A DNA stretch of 64,000 nucleotides from Neoarius graeffei (lineage: Eukaryota > Chordata > Actinopteri > Siluriformes > Ariidae), in the NCBI RefSeq assembly GCF_027579695.1, contig NC_083571.1:36496943-36560942 (forward strand), in the 5' to 3' direction. The translations under genes and the position numbers were made by a program. Each line of letters starts with the position of its first letter. Position 1 is the first letter of the stretch. This document shows, piece by piece, positions 1-10,034 of this stretch. The notes beneath the pieces were generated by a model. That model did not search any database. It saw only the letters and a list, made by a program, of their open reading frames with translations, and was not told where the DNA came from.

Positions 1-602
1 AAGAAGGAGGCTTGGTCTGTTGAATCATGTTTTCTTTTACATCATTTGGATGGGGCGGCACAGTGGTGTAGTGGTTAGCACTGTCGCCTCACAGCAAGTA
101 GGTCCGTGTTCGAGCCCCGTGGCCGGCGAGGGCCTTTCTGTGCGGAGTTTGCATGTTCTCCCCGTGTCCGCGTGGGTTTCCTCCGGGTGCTCCGGTTTCC
201 CCCACAGTCCAAAGACATTCAGGTTAGGTTAACTGGTGACTCTAAATTGACCGTAGGTGTGAATGTGAGTGTGAATGGTTGTCTGTGTCTATGTGTCAGC
301 CCTGTGATGACCTGGCGACTTGTCCAGGGTGTACCCCGCCTTTCGCCCGTAGTCAGCTAGGATAGGCTCCAGCTTGCCTGCGACCCTGTAGGACAGGATA
401 CAGTGGCTAAAGATAATGAGATGAGATGAGATGAGATGAGATGAGATGAGATGAGATGAGATAAGATCATTTGGATGGCTGTGTGTGTGTGTGTCACTTA
501 CCTGGGGAAGAGGTGGAGAGTGTGATGCTCTGGACAATGTTCTGTTGGGAAACTTTGTGTCCTGGTGTTCATCTGGATGTTATTTTGACATGTACCACCA
601 AC
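1..602 (+). mobile_element. Tc1/mariner-like transposase fragment, interrupted
   Basis: Outside the SINE at 54-465 this stretch reads as a decayed Tc1-like transposase catalytic region. A frame after the SINE gives SVMLWTMFCWETL, close to the SVMLWAMFCWETL block that I know from fish Tc1 transposases upstream of the second catalytic Asp. The same DNA block recurs at 19,600-20,024. The fragment ends where the gypsy element at 608 begins. It is a fossil; no intact ORF or terminal repeat is visible. Confidence 0.6.
54..465 (+). mobile_element. tRNA-derived SINE with (ATGAG)n tail
   Basis: The head carries a Pol III A box (TGGTGTAGTGG) and a B-box-like GTTCGAGCCCC, followed by the roughly 300-base tRNA-unrelated body shared by all SINEs of this family here, and an (ATGAG)n tail. 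The flanks show a 13-bp target duplication, ATCATTTGGATGG, at 41-53 and 466-478. It resembles the HE1/Mermaid type of fish SINE; the family name is from memory. Confidence 0.93.
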
Positions 603-607
603 ATCAC

Positions 608-916
608 TGTAGCAACTCGGATGGGTGGGTGGAGCACAGAAGGACGGCAGGCCAGAACTGAGTTTGCAAATGTTTATTATAGCTTTTCAGCCTTAATTAT
701 ACTTTTCTACACACACATACACACGCACACACCAGTTGTCTGGTTGGGGAGCGAACCCTTTGTGCTCTTGCTCTCTTCCTTAAATAGGGTGCGGTCACTG
801 GGGAAGACACACAAACACAGGTTAATTCACCTCAGGTGTAGTGATTCTGCCACTAACCTTCCCCGACTCCACCCACTGGTCACAGATCGGCGCTTGGCCA
901 CGCCCCCACTGCCACA
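608..916 (-). repeat. 3' LTR of gypsy copy A
   Basis: 309 bp. On the minus strand it starts TGTGGCAGTGGGGGCGTGG and ends CTACA, matching 7,248-7,556 with about 15 differences. It carries a TATA-like CCTATTTAAGG and (CA)n-rich sequence. Confidence 0.92.
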
Positions 917-933
917 TACCCCTACCGCCAGAC

Positions 934-1485
934 TCAAGCCGGGCAGCCGTCTGGCCTGCAGCCAACTCCCCCCCCTTGACGGGAGAGGAAGTTTGCCACG
1001 ACCATCTGTGCCCCCGGCCTGTGGACCACCTTGAAGTTAAAGGGCTGGAGTGCCAGATACCAACGGGTGATCTGCTCGTTGGCATCCTTCATGCGGTGGA
1101 GCCACTGGAGGGGCGCATGGTCCAAACAGAGGGTGAAAGGGTGCCCCAGCAGGTAGTAACGGAGGGCGAGGACTGCCCACTTGATGGCTAGGCACTCCTT
1201 CTCTATGGTGCTGTAGCGCCCCTCAAGCACCGACAGCTTTTGACTAATATACAGCACTGAGCGATCCTCCCCCTCCACCTCCTGGGACAAAACAGCCCCC
1301 AGCCCTCTGTCCGACGCGTCCATCTGCAATATAAAAGGGAGAGAAAAGTCAGGGGAGTGTAACAGTGGCCCCCCACACAGTGCAGCCTTTACCTCAGAAA
1401 AATCCCGCTGGCATTGCGCCATCCACTGGACCGGATCTGGTGCCCCCTTTTTAGTGAGGTCAGTCAGTGGGCTGGTGACGTCCAA
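934..1485 (-). pseudogene. gypsy copy A RNase H domain
   Basis: The translation carries the RNase H signature DASDRGLGAVLSQ, then STIEKECLAIKWAVLALRYY and a DHAPLQWL block, ending at FLSRQGGG just before the 3' LTR. This domain degrades the RNA strand during reverse transcription. It is out of frame with the RT at 1,464-2,900, so a frameshift separates them near 1,480. The matching region in copy B (57,230-57,700) is continuous with RT, which shows the break is a lesion of this copy. Confidence 0.85.
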
Positions 1486-2900
1486 ATAATTAAGTATAAA
1501 CCTACGATAATAGCCAGCCCCATGAATTGTCTCACCCCCTTTTTGGTCTTGGGCCTCGGGCAGGCCACAATCGCTGAAGTCTTGTTAATTTGGGGACGCA
1601 CCTGCCCATTGCCCAAGTGGAAGCCCGGATACCGTACTTCTACCCGCCCAATTGCACACTTCTTTGGGTTGGCTGTGAGACCCGCCCGCCTCAGCGACCT
1701 AAGGATGGCCCTCAGGTGTTGTAGGTGCCCCGGCCAGTCATTACTATAAATAATGATGTCGTCAAGGTACGCGGCAGCATAGGTGGCGTGGGGGCGGAGG
1801 ACCCTATCCATCAGCCGCTGAAACGTAGCGGGTGCCCCAAACAGCACAAAAGGAAGTGTGACGAACTGGTGTAAACCGAACGGTGTGGAAAAGGCCGTTT
1901 TTTCTCGGGATAATGGAGTCAAGAGGATCTGCCAATAACCCTTTGTTAAATCCAGCATCGAGTAAAAGTGAGCTGTGCCTAGCCGATCGAGCAACTCATC
2001 AGTATGAGGCATTAGGTACTCATTGAATTTAGACACCGCATTGACTTTTCTATAGTCCACACAGAACCGGACCGACCCGTCGGCCTTGGGTACCAAGACC
2101 ACCAGGCTGCTCCAGTCACTGTGGGACTCCTTGATGATGCCCATTTCGAGCATGGCCTCGAGTTCTTCTCGAACCACTTTTTTCTTGTGTTCAGGTAGCC
2201 TGCAAGGGCGGCTATGCACTACCACCCCCGGGGGCGTCTCAATGTGGTGTTCTATGAGGTTGGTGCAGCCGGGCAGGGGCGAGAATACGTCCGAAAACTC
2301 AGTCTGCAACTGGGCAACCTCCGCGAGTTGGGTCGGGGAGAGGTGGTCTCCACAGGGGACCGGAGAGATACGCGATGCCAATGTTCCCTTTTGAACCTCC
2401 GGCCCCAGCTCCGCCTTCTCCGGAACCACCGACACCAACGCCATGGGGACCTCCTCATTCCAGAGTTTGAGCAGATTGAGGTGGTAAACTTGTAACACCC
2501 CACCCCTGTCCGTTCGCCTCACCTCATAGTCAATGTCCCCGACTCGCCGTGTGACCTCAAAGGGTCCTTGCCACTTGGCGACTAATTTGGAGCTTGATGT
2601 GGGCAACAGTATGAGCACTTTATCTCCTAGTGTGAACTTCCTGAGGTGCGTACCCTTGTTGTACAGGCGGGTTTGTTGTTCTTGGGCCTGCCGCAAATTC
2701 TCCTGGGTTAGGTGGGTGAGTGTGTGGAGTTTTGTGCGCAGGTCCATAACATATTGAATTTTGTTTTTACTTGGTGAAAGTCCCTCCTCCCAATTTTCCT
2801 GCAGCACATCTAGAATGCTGCGCGGCTTACTCCCATATAATAATTCAAACGGGGAGAACCCCGTGGAGGCTTGGGGGACCTCTCGCACTGAAAACAACAA
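1464..2900 (-). pseudogene. gypsy copy A integrase C-terminus plus reverse transcriptase
   Basis: One open frame of 478 codons. The N-terminal part holds the integrase C-terminal GPF-type module (KWQGPFEVTRRVGD), followed by a linker and then RT with FCVDYRKVNAV, TLPFVLFGAPATFQRLMD and the catalytic YLDD box (AAAYLDDIIIYS). The protein would copy the element RNA into DNA. It is not an independent gene: the frame starts inside integrase, downstream of a deletion and an hAT insertion (3,029-5,141), and it runs out of frame before RNase H. Confidence 0.88.
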
Positions 2901-3880
2901 GGGTTCGAGCCACTTATCCCAGTTACGTGCATCCTCACTTACGAATTTTTAATTATATTTTTGAGGGTGCGATTGATGTGGGTGATAAACGCTGGTGCGG
3001 ATCGACTTAATACCCAACAACCCATACACAGTGGTCGAGTTGTTAAATCAAACCGGGGGGATGGTGAAATTTTTAGTCGCGTGTCGACCCATCGGTGGGA
3101 AACTGGTTTGCTTTTAGGAGGGTTTGCACACAACGTAGGTCTGTGGACCTTGTTCTTTTACCAGACATACAGTATTTTGTGCTGATAAAGTGTGTAGTAC
3201 ACACTGTGTACCCTTTTTATTGTTGTAAAAAAACATAATACACTGGTATTTTACTGCAAAACATGCACAGTGTGGCTGTCATGTGTCATATTTAGTCAGT
3301 CTCCTGGCTGACATACCTACCACATTCTCCATATTAGGGTGAAATGCAGATGACAAATTTGAAGTGTAACTTCATAGTCATGGTAGGCTCCTTTTAAATC
3401 GTTTGGTAAATAATTTATTAAAACCTCAGCAAGCAATGTAAATGAACAACTGAATCTTTTCATATCAAGACAATAGAATTTTTATTCAAAGCTGAACATT
3501 GGGAACATTGAGTTAAATACAGAGGTAGGTAGGTAACCAATAAGTTAAACAAGCAACAGTAAATTGTAAATCAGACTAAACTTCCTAAAAGATGTTTGAG
3601 GCATTATGCATTTTTTTGTTTTTTCCTTTTTGTTATTATTGTGTTTATTCTTATGAGTAATGCAAATTATACATGTCCATACTGGTTATTATTTTAATGG
3701 AAAGAAAAGAAAAGACCAAAAAAAAGTCCTCCATTGTGGGGGAGTGAAGGTGGGCAAAGAAATAGCTTTACTTCTCATGGCTTTCCTACCTCGTAGAAAT
3801 TTCCAAAGACTTTCATAATCATGTTTTTTGTGGTCAATTTTCCAGGCTCTTGCTTTTGGATCATTAGCTAAGCAATGGTG

Positions 3881-4354
3881 TTAAAGCCAAGAGTTGACAT
3901 ACACCTCTGGTTTGAACAGTGTCAATGGAGGGCCAACACACCGGATGAAAAGCAACGCTGAGATACTGGTACTTCTTACTTCTAGGGAGCTTCGAGTTGT
4001 TGTTAGAATGTTCATTTGACTGAAACCATGCTCACATTCAGCTGTAGAGATGACGAGTGTGTCCACAGCTTGAAGGAGGGGTTTAAGCTCTTCTGGTGGC
4101 TTTATTTCAGCATCAGCTTTAATTGTGGCCATGTCAATATACTCTCTCATCCCTCTCTGAATTTGTCTTTCGTCATTAAGACTGAAAAAGGAGCAGAGTT
4201 CCTGGATCTCCTTTTCGGCATAACGAATCCCACATCCATCTGGCCAGTTGGAGGACTGCAGAATTTTAACACTGTGAAGAAAGCGCTGGTATTCTTCTTT
4301 GCTTTTCTGTTTACCCGGCAGGCATCCCATTCTGTTCTCAATTTTTGCAGCCAA
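3881..4354 (-). pseudogene. hAT transposase C-terminal fragment
   Basis: The frame of 157 codons contains AECEHGFSQMNIL, which matches the C-terminal hAT dimerisation region (S/A-x-E-x-x-FS-x-M), and an upstream block with FLHSVKILQSSNWPDGCGIRYAEKE split here as two short stretches. This region holds part of the split RNase-H-like fold of hAT transposases. The DNA-binding and catalytic N-terminal parts are missing. It is similar in type to KIAA1586/ZNF862-like hAT relatives, by memory only. Confidence 0.7.
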
Positions 4355-4756
4355 GGCATGAAAAAACTGTTGTCAGTTTATTTCTCTGTACCTTGAATTG
4401 TTTGTCAATGGGACTTTTTTTGTCAATTTTTTTGAATTGTTTGTCAATGAGGCAATGAAGCCTTCAAAACTGCTAGTGTCCTTTATTTTAGCCTTTCTGT
4501 CTTGAATAACACTTTTTGTTGCCTGAAGAATAACAAACGAACATCCAGGCTGATTAAATTAATGGCCTTATGCAAGAAATCAAAGCTAACATGAACCTGA
4601 GTAAGCTATCGATAGCTGGCTAGACTCCAAACTAACATTCATTATGATAGCTGTGTTGTTATCTACCGCTCACAAATTAGGCTACATATCGGTAACTTTA
4701 CAGCATGATAGTGGGCTCACAGAAAGTGTGACTGATATTCGTAACTCTTGACTTAC

Positions 4757-4829
4757 CTCCTGAAATGTTTTTTCTTGCGATCTTAAATCCGAACTTGCTT
4801 AGGTCTTGCTGTCCACGCCGCTTGGCCAT
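4757..4829 (-). pseudogene. hAT transposase first coding exon
   Basis: The ATG at 4,829 opens MAKRRGQQDLSKFGFK, the short basic N-terminus typical of TTF-zinc-finger hAT transposases, and the exon ends at a consensus donor GTAAGT (4,751-4,756). The following exons with the zinc finger are absent, which agrees with an internally deleted element. Confidence 0.55.
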
Positions 4830-5149
4830 GATGCTGCAATCTGCTGCTGTCACTGACGCTGAATGAAATAAAAAATAACGGAACCCCAACTGAATGTCAC
4901 CTCCTCAAACGCTTCGCTTGCGCGTGCCCTCTCTCGCGGTAGCTTATTGTATGCTAAGTTTCAGCAAAACTACGTGGAATGGCATTTCTAATTCCAATGT
5001 TAAATAGAAGTAATGTCCACATTTATTGATAAAATTGCTCAAGGGAAGGGAGGGGATGCCCGTTTTAGAGGGGGGAGATTTTGACCATTTTTTATTCCAG
5101 GGGGGATGGCATCCCCCCATCCCCCCTCAACTCGAGTACAGCCCATACA

Positions 5150-5519
5150 GTTTCTTTAGTGCGCGTGACATAAACGCGGTGCCTTGGTCTGTCAGAATCT
5201 CTTTCGGGATTCCAACTCGGGAGATAACGCGGAACAGTGCCTCTGCAATACTGCATGCTGAGATATTGCGAAGAGGCACTGCTTCCGGGTATCGTGTTGC
5301 ATAGTCCACCAGAACTAATATAAAGCGGTACCCTCGTGTTGACCGATATAATGGCCTGAGGAGATCCATCCCAATTCTTTCGAACGGGGTCTCGATTAAT
5401 GGTAGAGGGCGCAAAGGCGCTTTTGGAATGGCCGCTGGATTTACTAACTGGCATTCACGGCATGCTGTACACCACCTACGGACATCGCTGCGAATCCCTG
5501 GCCAATAGAACGGGGCCAT
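5150..5519 (-). pseudogene. gypsy copy A integrase core
   Basis: Contains the zinc-binding half CTACRECQLVNP, the first catalytic Asp region ERIGMDLLRPL and the second, ILTDQGTAFMS. The third catalytic residue lies beyond the hAT insertion and is disturbed by a deletion near 2,960. Integrase joins the cDNA ends to the host chromosome. The reading frame is cut at 5,150 by the hAT target duplication. Confidence 0.85.
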
Positions 5520-5540
5520 TATTCGGACTAGTGTTTTATC

Positions 5541-6035
5541 CTACCCTAAGTGTCCAGCCATGGGATTAAAGTGAGCAACCTGGAATACCAATTCCCGGCG
5601 GCTCTTCAGAATCAAAAGCTGCGTGATTTGCTCTTTAGTTTGAGTGTCCTGCGTCACTCGGTATAATCTATCCTTCATAATCGCGAAGTAGGGGAAGGAC
5701 GGGGTGGCGTTTGGCTGGAGCATTTGACCATCGATTACTCTCACTTGGTCAAATGCATGCCACAGAGTCTCGTCTTGTGACTGCTCTAATGGGAAATCCG
5801 CGAGGGATTCCCCAAGAGAGAGAGGAGGAGCCAGCGGCTCCTCACTCTGACGCGGAGCTGACGTAGACGGCTCTGTGACAGCTGCTCCTGCCAACGTGAT
5901 ACCGGGACCTCCCCCTGCTAAACTATGGCAGGAGGACCCACTCTTCACTAAATAACTCATTAGTTCCCCAAATCCCGGCCAATCAGTCCCCAAAATTATA
6001 GAGTGGGTAAGGCGAGGATTAACCGCCGCCTTCAC
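5541..6035 (-). pseudogene. gypsy copy A protease-integrase linker
   Basis: Encodes the end of the protease region (ILGTDWPGF), an acidic and Pro-rich linker, and the integrase N-terminal zinc region start (HFNPMAGHLG). An in-frame TAG follows HLG where copy B reads Gln, a probable C-to-T change. The same block is found as inverted fragments at 21,540, 35,517 and 44,430. Confidence 0.8.
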
Positions 6036-6601
6036 TATAAATTTTTCCCCTCGGAAAAAAATGTGGACCTAAAGGGTAAAGGGTAGCTGTGAACATCCTC
6101 GTGCACACACAACACCTTCACCAATTGTGCTCCCCCCAATGCCTCACCTTGCACCAGGTTTTGGTGGATTGAGGTCTGATTACAACCCGAATCCACCAAT
6201 GCCTGATATGTATCCCCTTGGATACTCACCGGTATGCGATACGCTCTGGCCCGATCGAGGGCGGCTCCTGGCGCGTCGGGGATCCGAACCATCGCTGAGC
6301 ACTGCTGTTGGAGGTGGCCCGGCTCCCCGCAGTGCCAGCAAACCGGCCCGGGCTTCCTCTCTGCACTGGTGCTCTGGGGCTCACTCACCTGAGGGGGGGG
6401 AGAGACAGACACAGACGGGAGAAATGGGAGGGCACCGCAGGTGCGGCGGGCTGGCTGGGGTGGGGCCGGCCCCCGCCTCCGCGGTGGGGGAACGGGGCGA
6501 GGACGAGACACAGGAGGAGAGGGAGAGAGAGAGAGAGAGAGAGAGGAGAAGGGAGCTCGATTGCCTGATCCAGCGACACCGGGTGGTGGCACTGGACCCA
6601 C
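6035..6601 (-). pseudogene. gypsy copy A nucleocapsid zinc knuckle and protease
   Basis: The frame holds a complete CCHC knuckle (CWHCGEPGHLQQQC; CX2CX4HX4C), which packages element RNA, then the aspartic protease active site LVDSGCNQTS. The upstream part of the frame overlaps a Ser/Pro-rich hinge coded by a (GA)n tract on the plus strand at 6,518-6,546. The frame ends in a stop just after the protease, where copy B continues. Confidence 0.82.
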
Positions 6602-7204
6602 TCTGCAGCTCCGGCTGGTAGACGTGCGATGAACTGCTCCAGCGCCACCTGGTCGATGATCCCCTCAGCGTTGCAGTTGTCGGCCCTCAACCACCACCCG
6701 CAGGTGCCCCGGAGTTGCTGGCCAAATGCGAACGGCTGGCGGACTTCATCAAAGCGCAAAGAGCGGAAGCGCTGCCATTGTTGCTCGGGGGTGCGTCCCA
6801 CACTTGAGGACGGCCTGGCGAAGGTCCACGTAGGCCAGCCAGCGGTCGGCGGGGAGCTGTAGAGCGGCCAGCTGCGCCTCTCCCATTAGCAGGGGGAGGA
6901 GGTGCGCCGCGCGCTGTTCCATCGGCCACCCTGAGGTCTCTGCAACCTGTTCAAAGAGCGTGAGGAAGGCCTCGGGGTCATCCTGCGGGCCCATCTTTGT
7001 CAGGGTGAAGGGGGATGGTCCCGCGGCAGTGGACCCCGCCGACGCAAGGAGGTGCCGGAACGCCTGACGTTCGTCCTGCTGAGCCAGCACCAGGGACTCG
7101 AACCGCTGTTCCTGTTCCCTCCGGAGGGCGACTAGTGCCTGGTGCTGGCTTTGCTGGGCCGTGGTGAGGGCGTGGACCAGCTAGGCGAAAGGGGAGGACT
7201 CCAT
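6550..7204 (-). pseudogene. gypsy copy A gag with SCAN-like region
   Basis: Gag begins at ATG 7,204 (MESSPF), but its eighth codon is a TAG stop. It continues as a frame with GPQDDPEAFLTLFEQVAE (codons down to about 6,750) and, after a frameshift near 6,790, a SCAN-like block with WQRFRSLRFDEV, VALEQFIARLPAGAAEWVQ. This helical block matches the vertebrate SCAN dimerisation domain, which is known to derive from Gmr1-like gag. The protein would form the particle shell. Confidence 0.82.
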
Positions 7205-7228
7205 GGGGCTGTTTTCTTCTGTGCTCCG

Positions 7229-7246
7229 TCCCGGGTTTCGGCACCA
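7229..7246 (-). other. primer binding site, tRNA-Phe type
   Basis: TGGTGCCGAAACCCGGGA on the minus strand, one base inside the 5' LTR. It is the exact complement of the 3' end of vertebrate tRNA-Phe with CCA, as I remember that tRNA. Confidence 0.8.
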
Positions 7247-7247
7247 C

Positions 7248-7556
7248 TGTAGCAACTCGGATGGGTGGGTGGAGCACAGAAGGACAGCAGGCCAGAACTG
7301 AGTTTACACACATTTATTATAGCTTTTCAGCCTTAATTATACTTTTCTACACACACATACACACGCACACACCAGTCGTCTGGTTGGGGAGCGAACTCTT
7401 TCTGCTCTTGCTCTCTTCCTTAAATAGGGCGCGGTCACTGGGGAAGACACACAAACACAGGTTAATTCACCTCAGGTGTAGTGATTCTGCCACTAACCTT
7501 CCCCGACTCCACCCTCCGGTCACCGACCGATGCTTGGCCACGCCCCCACTGCCACA
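7248..7556 (-). repeat. 5' LTR of gypsy copy A
   Basis: 309 bp, the upstream LTR in element direction. TG...CA ends are present. It is followed on the plus-strand right side by the ATCAC target duplication at 7,557-7,561. Confidence 0.92.
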
Positions 7557-7561
7557 ATCAC

Positions 7562-8250
7562 ATTTTGAACGGCAAACAGTTTGTCAGCTGTACATGATTA
7601 GGTCAAAAAGGTCGAAAAAACCCTAGATAGTTAACTTTTGCTGTTTTCACAGTTAGTGTAGCTTCTCCATTGTTGTTTTGCTGAGGTTTTGGTGCTGCCA
7701 ATCAAGATGGTACTCAGCATGTGTAGAGGCAAAAAGCCACAAAAATTCCGATATGACCATTGTCATTCATGTCGCATGGCCACACATCAGATATGTATCT
7801 GAATGAGGACCACATATGAACGTGACTCAAATCTGATTTGAAAAGATTGGAGTTCTGTGTCCACACAGCCCAGAAAACATCAGATCTGGGTCTCATTAAG
7901 GCAAAAAAAAAAAATCAGATTTGAATCACTTCAGCCTGGTAATGTGAATGGAGCCTAAGTGGCTAGTCACTCCATTATCAACGAAGGCAAGTGAATGCAT
8001 GAGATTGGGGGGCAATAGCAGTTACCAAAACATTTTGTGCAAATAAACCCTCCTGAACTGCCGCTTTACCTCAGACAAAAACTATTAACAAACAGTTTCA
8101 CTAGACTGAAGACTGAGGGCATACTCACATGAAGCATGATAGCTTTTACTGCTCCTGAGAGCGATTTGCTGGTTCCTTGCTCCCCTGCTGGCCTGCACTC
8201 ACACTGCACTTTATGTTCCAGTCCCAAATGCAGTTAATATGTAATCACAG
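7562..8250. other. gene-free stretch with a DNA-transposon-like end
   Basis: No coding region is supported. The block 7,715-7,960 contains TCAGATTTGAATCACTTCAG followed by GCCTGGTAATGTGAATGGAG, a sequence type I associate with the end of non-autonomous fish DNA transposons. No paired terminal repeat or target duplication was found. Confidence 0.3.
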
Positions 8251-8630
8251 GGGGGCGGCACGGTGGTGTAGTGGTTAGCGCTGTCGCCTCACAGCAAGAA
8301 GGTCCTGGGTTCGAGCCCCGGGGCCGGCGAGGGCCTTTCTGTGTGGAGTTTGCATGTTCTCCCCGTGTCCGCGTGGGTTTCCTCCGGGTGCTCCGGTTTC
8401 CCCCACAGTCCAAAGACATGCAGGTTAGGTTAACTGGTGACTCTAAATTGACCGTAGGTGTGAATGTGAGTGTGAATGGTTGTCTGTGTCTATGTGTCAG
8501 CCCTGTGATGACCTGCCGACTTGTCCAGGGTGTACCCCGCCTTTTGCCCGTAGTCAGCTGGGATAGGCTCCAGCTTGCCTGCGACCCTGTAGAAGGATAA
8601 AGCGGCTAGAGATAATGAGATGAGATGAGA
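8251..8630 (+). mobile_element. tRNA-derived SINE, first of a tandem pair
   Basis: Same family as 54-465, with A box TGGTGTAGTGG, B-box-like GTTCGAGCCCC and an (ATGAG)n tail. It is flanked by TGTAATCACAG on both sides; the right-hand flank is also the left flank of the next SINE. Confidence 0.93.
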
Positions 8631-8641
8631 TGTAATCACAG

Positions 8642-9022
8642 GGCGGCACGGTGGTGTAGTGGTTAGCGCTGTCACCTCACAGCAAGAAGGTCCTGGGTTC
8701 GAGCCCCGGGCCGGCGAGGGCCTTTCTGTGTGGAGTTTGCATGTTCTCCCCGTGTCCGCGTGGGTTTCCTCCGGGTGCTCCAGTTTCCCCCACAGTCCAA
8801 AGACATGCAGGTTAGGTTAACTGGTGACTCTAAATTGACCGTAGGTGTGAATGTGAGTGTGAATGGTTGTCTGTGTCTATGTGTCAGCCCTGTGATGACC
8901 TGGCGACTTGTCCAGGGTGTACCCCGCCTTTCACCCGTAGTCAGCTGGGATAGGCTCCAGCTTCCCTGCGACCCTGTAGAAGGATAAAGTGGCTAGAGAT
9001 AATGAGATGAGATGAGATGAGA
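8642..9022 (+). mobile_element. tRNA-derived SINE, second of a tandem pair
   Basis: Nearly the same sequence as 8,251-8,630 in the same direction, followed by a third TGTAATCACAG at 9,023-9,033. Small differences (for example CCAGTTTCC against CCGGTTTCC) show the two are separate copies. Confidence 0.93.
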
Positions 9023-9204
9023 TGTAATCACAGTGCAGCTTCACTCAATGATTACAATTTGCATTCATTAGCAAGGGAAGAACCAGATCTGTTATTAACC
9101 TAAATATTCTTCAATGAAATGAAAAGTACACAATATAGCCTTCAAGTTTCATGCAGTTAGCGATCACACTGTGTATGAGCCCGACTGAACCACACCTGAA
9201 CACA

Positions 9205-9900
9205 GCTCTTGTAAGCGGGCCAAGTACTGTACTGTATGGTAATAATTGGCTAACTCCAAAAAGGCATGTACATGGTGCTTGGTGGTGGGTTGGGGGCAGT
9301 TCTGCATGGTCTTTATGTTCTTGGCCTGGGGCTTCAGCAGGCCTTGGCTGATGCAGTAGCCTAGGGAGTGTGTCTCGGTTCAGCCCCAGATAGCATGTCT
9401 GGGGTTGCTGATTAAACCAGCCTTTCACAGCTCCCCCAGGATGGATTTGAGGTGGTGCGGGTGATCGGCCCAGATGGACAAATGGATGATGACATCGTCC
9501 AGATATGCAGTGGCAAAATCCCGGTGGGAGTGATGGATGATGTCCATAAGCCTTTGGAATGTGGCTGGTACTTGATGGAGGCCAAAGGGGGGAACCTGGT
9601 ACTGCCAGTGGCCTGACACAGTGGTGAAAGCTGTTTTGGGGTGGTTCTAGTGCATCAGGGCCACTTGCCAGTTGCATTTGGTCAGATCCAGTTTTGATAG
9701 GAAGCAGGCCCTCCCCAGTCTGTCATCCAGGTAATCCACTCTGGGCAGGGGCTAGCTGTTGAAGACTGAGATGGAGCTGAGTTCCTGAAGTCATTGCAGA
9801 GTCTCAGACTTCCATCAGGCTTGGTAACTGCCATGATGGAGTTTGAGCAGGGGCTGATAGATTTCTTAATGATGCTGGCCCAGAGCATTCATGCCACTTC
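9205..9900 (-). pseudogene. decayed gypsy element D: reverse transcriptase part
   Basis: Short broken frames read VPPFGLHQVPATFQRLMD and the catalytic box AYLDDVIIH (about 9,425-9,619), preceded by a SDGSLR-like RT motif (TKPDGSLRLCNDF at 9,682-9,888). Beyond 9,210 similarity stops, so RNase H and the 3' LTR are missing. Stops and frameshifts are frequent. It belongs with the integrase at 10,035-11,130 and the gag/protease part at 16,663-17,870; the chromodomain element at 11,156 splits them. Confidence 0.75.
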
Positions 9901-10034
9901 CCCCTGGATCGCATGACGATGGGCCACTGGGATGTGATGGGGCATTGCCAGACCACAACCCCAGAGGGCTCTTGATGTCATGTTGGATCAGTTGGGTCCA
10001 CCCTGGTTCTATTGCAAAGACATCCTGGATCTGG

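Larger units (their letters stand above)
3029..5141 (-). mobile_element. hAT DNA transposon nested in gypsy copy A
   Basis: A 2,113-bp insert flanked by a perfect 8-bp duplication CCCATACA (3,021-3,028 and 5,142-5,149), the size typical of hAT. Imperfect terminal inverted repeats are visible: CAGTGGTCGAGTTG at the left, and CTGTACTCGAGTTG as the complement of the right end. The orientation follows the transposase pieces, which lie on the minus strand. Only a first exon and a C-terminal piece of the transposase remain, so it is an internally deleted, non-autonomous copy. Confidence 0.88.
608..7556 (-). mobile_element. Gmr1-like Ty3/gypsy LTR retrotransposon (copy A)
   Basis: A full-length but broken LTR element on the minus strand. 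It has two 309-bp LTRs, a 5-bp target duplication ATCAC (603-607 and 7,557-7,561) and a tRNA-Phe-type primer site. Read in its own direction the order is gag with a SCAN-like region, zinc knuckle, protease, integrase, reverse transcriptase, RNase H. Integrase before RT is the order described for the Gmr1-like group, unlike most Ty3/gypsy elements. Its integrase is interrupted by an hAT at 3,029-5,141. Stops and frameshifts occur in several domains, and the LTRs differ at about 15 of 309 positions by eye, so it is old and inactive. Confidence 0.9.

Noticed and set aside
106..360. Small frames such as MEFACSPRVRVGFLRVL in the SINEs
   Set aside because: They recur in every SINE copy on both strands and are part of the non-coding SINE body.
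419..463. CRISPR-like direct repeats (ATGAG)n
   Set aside because: A simple five-base SINE tail in a vertebrate-type genome, with no spacers.
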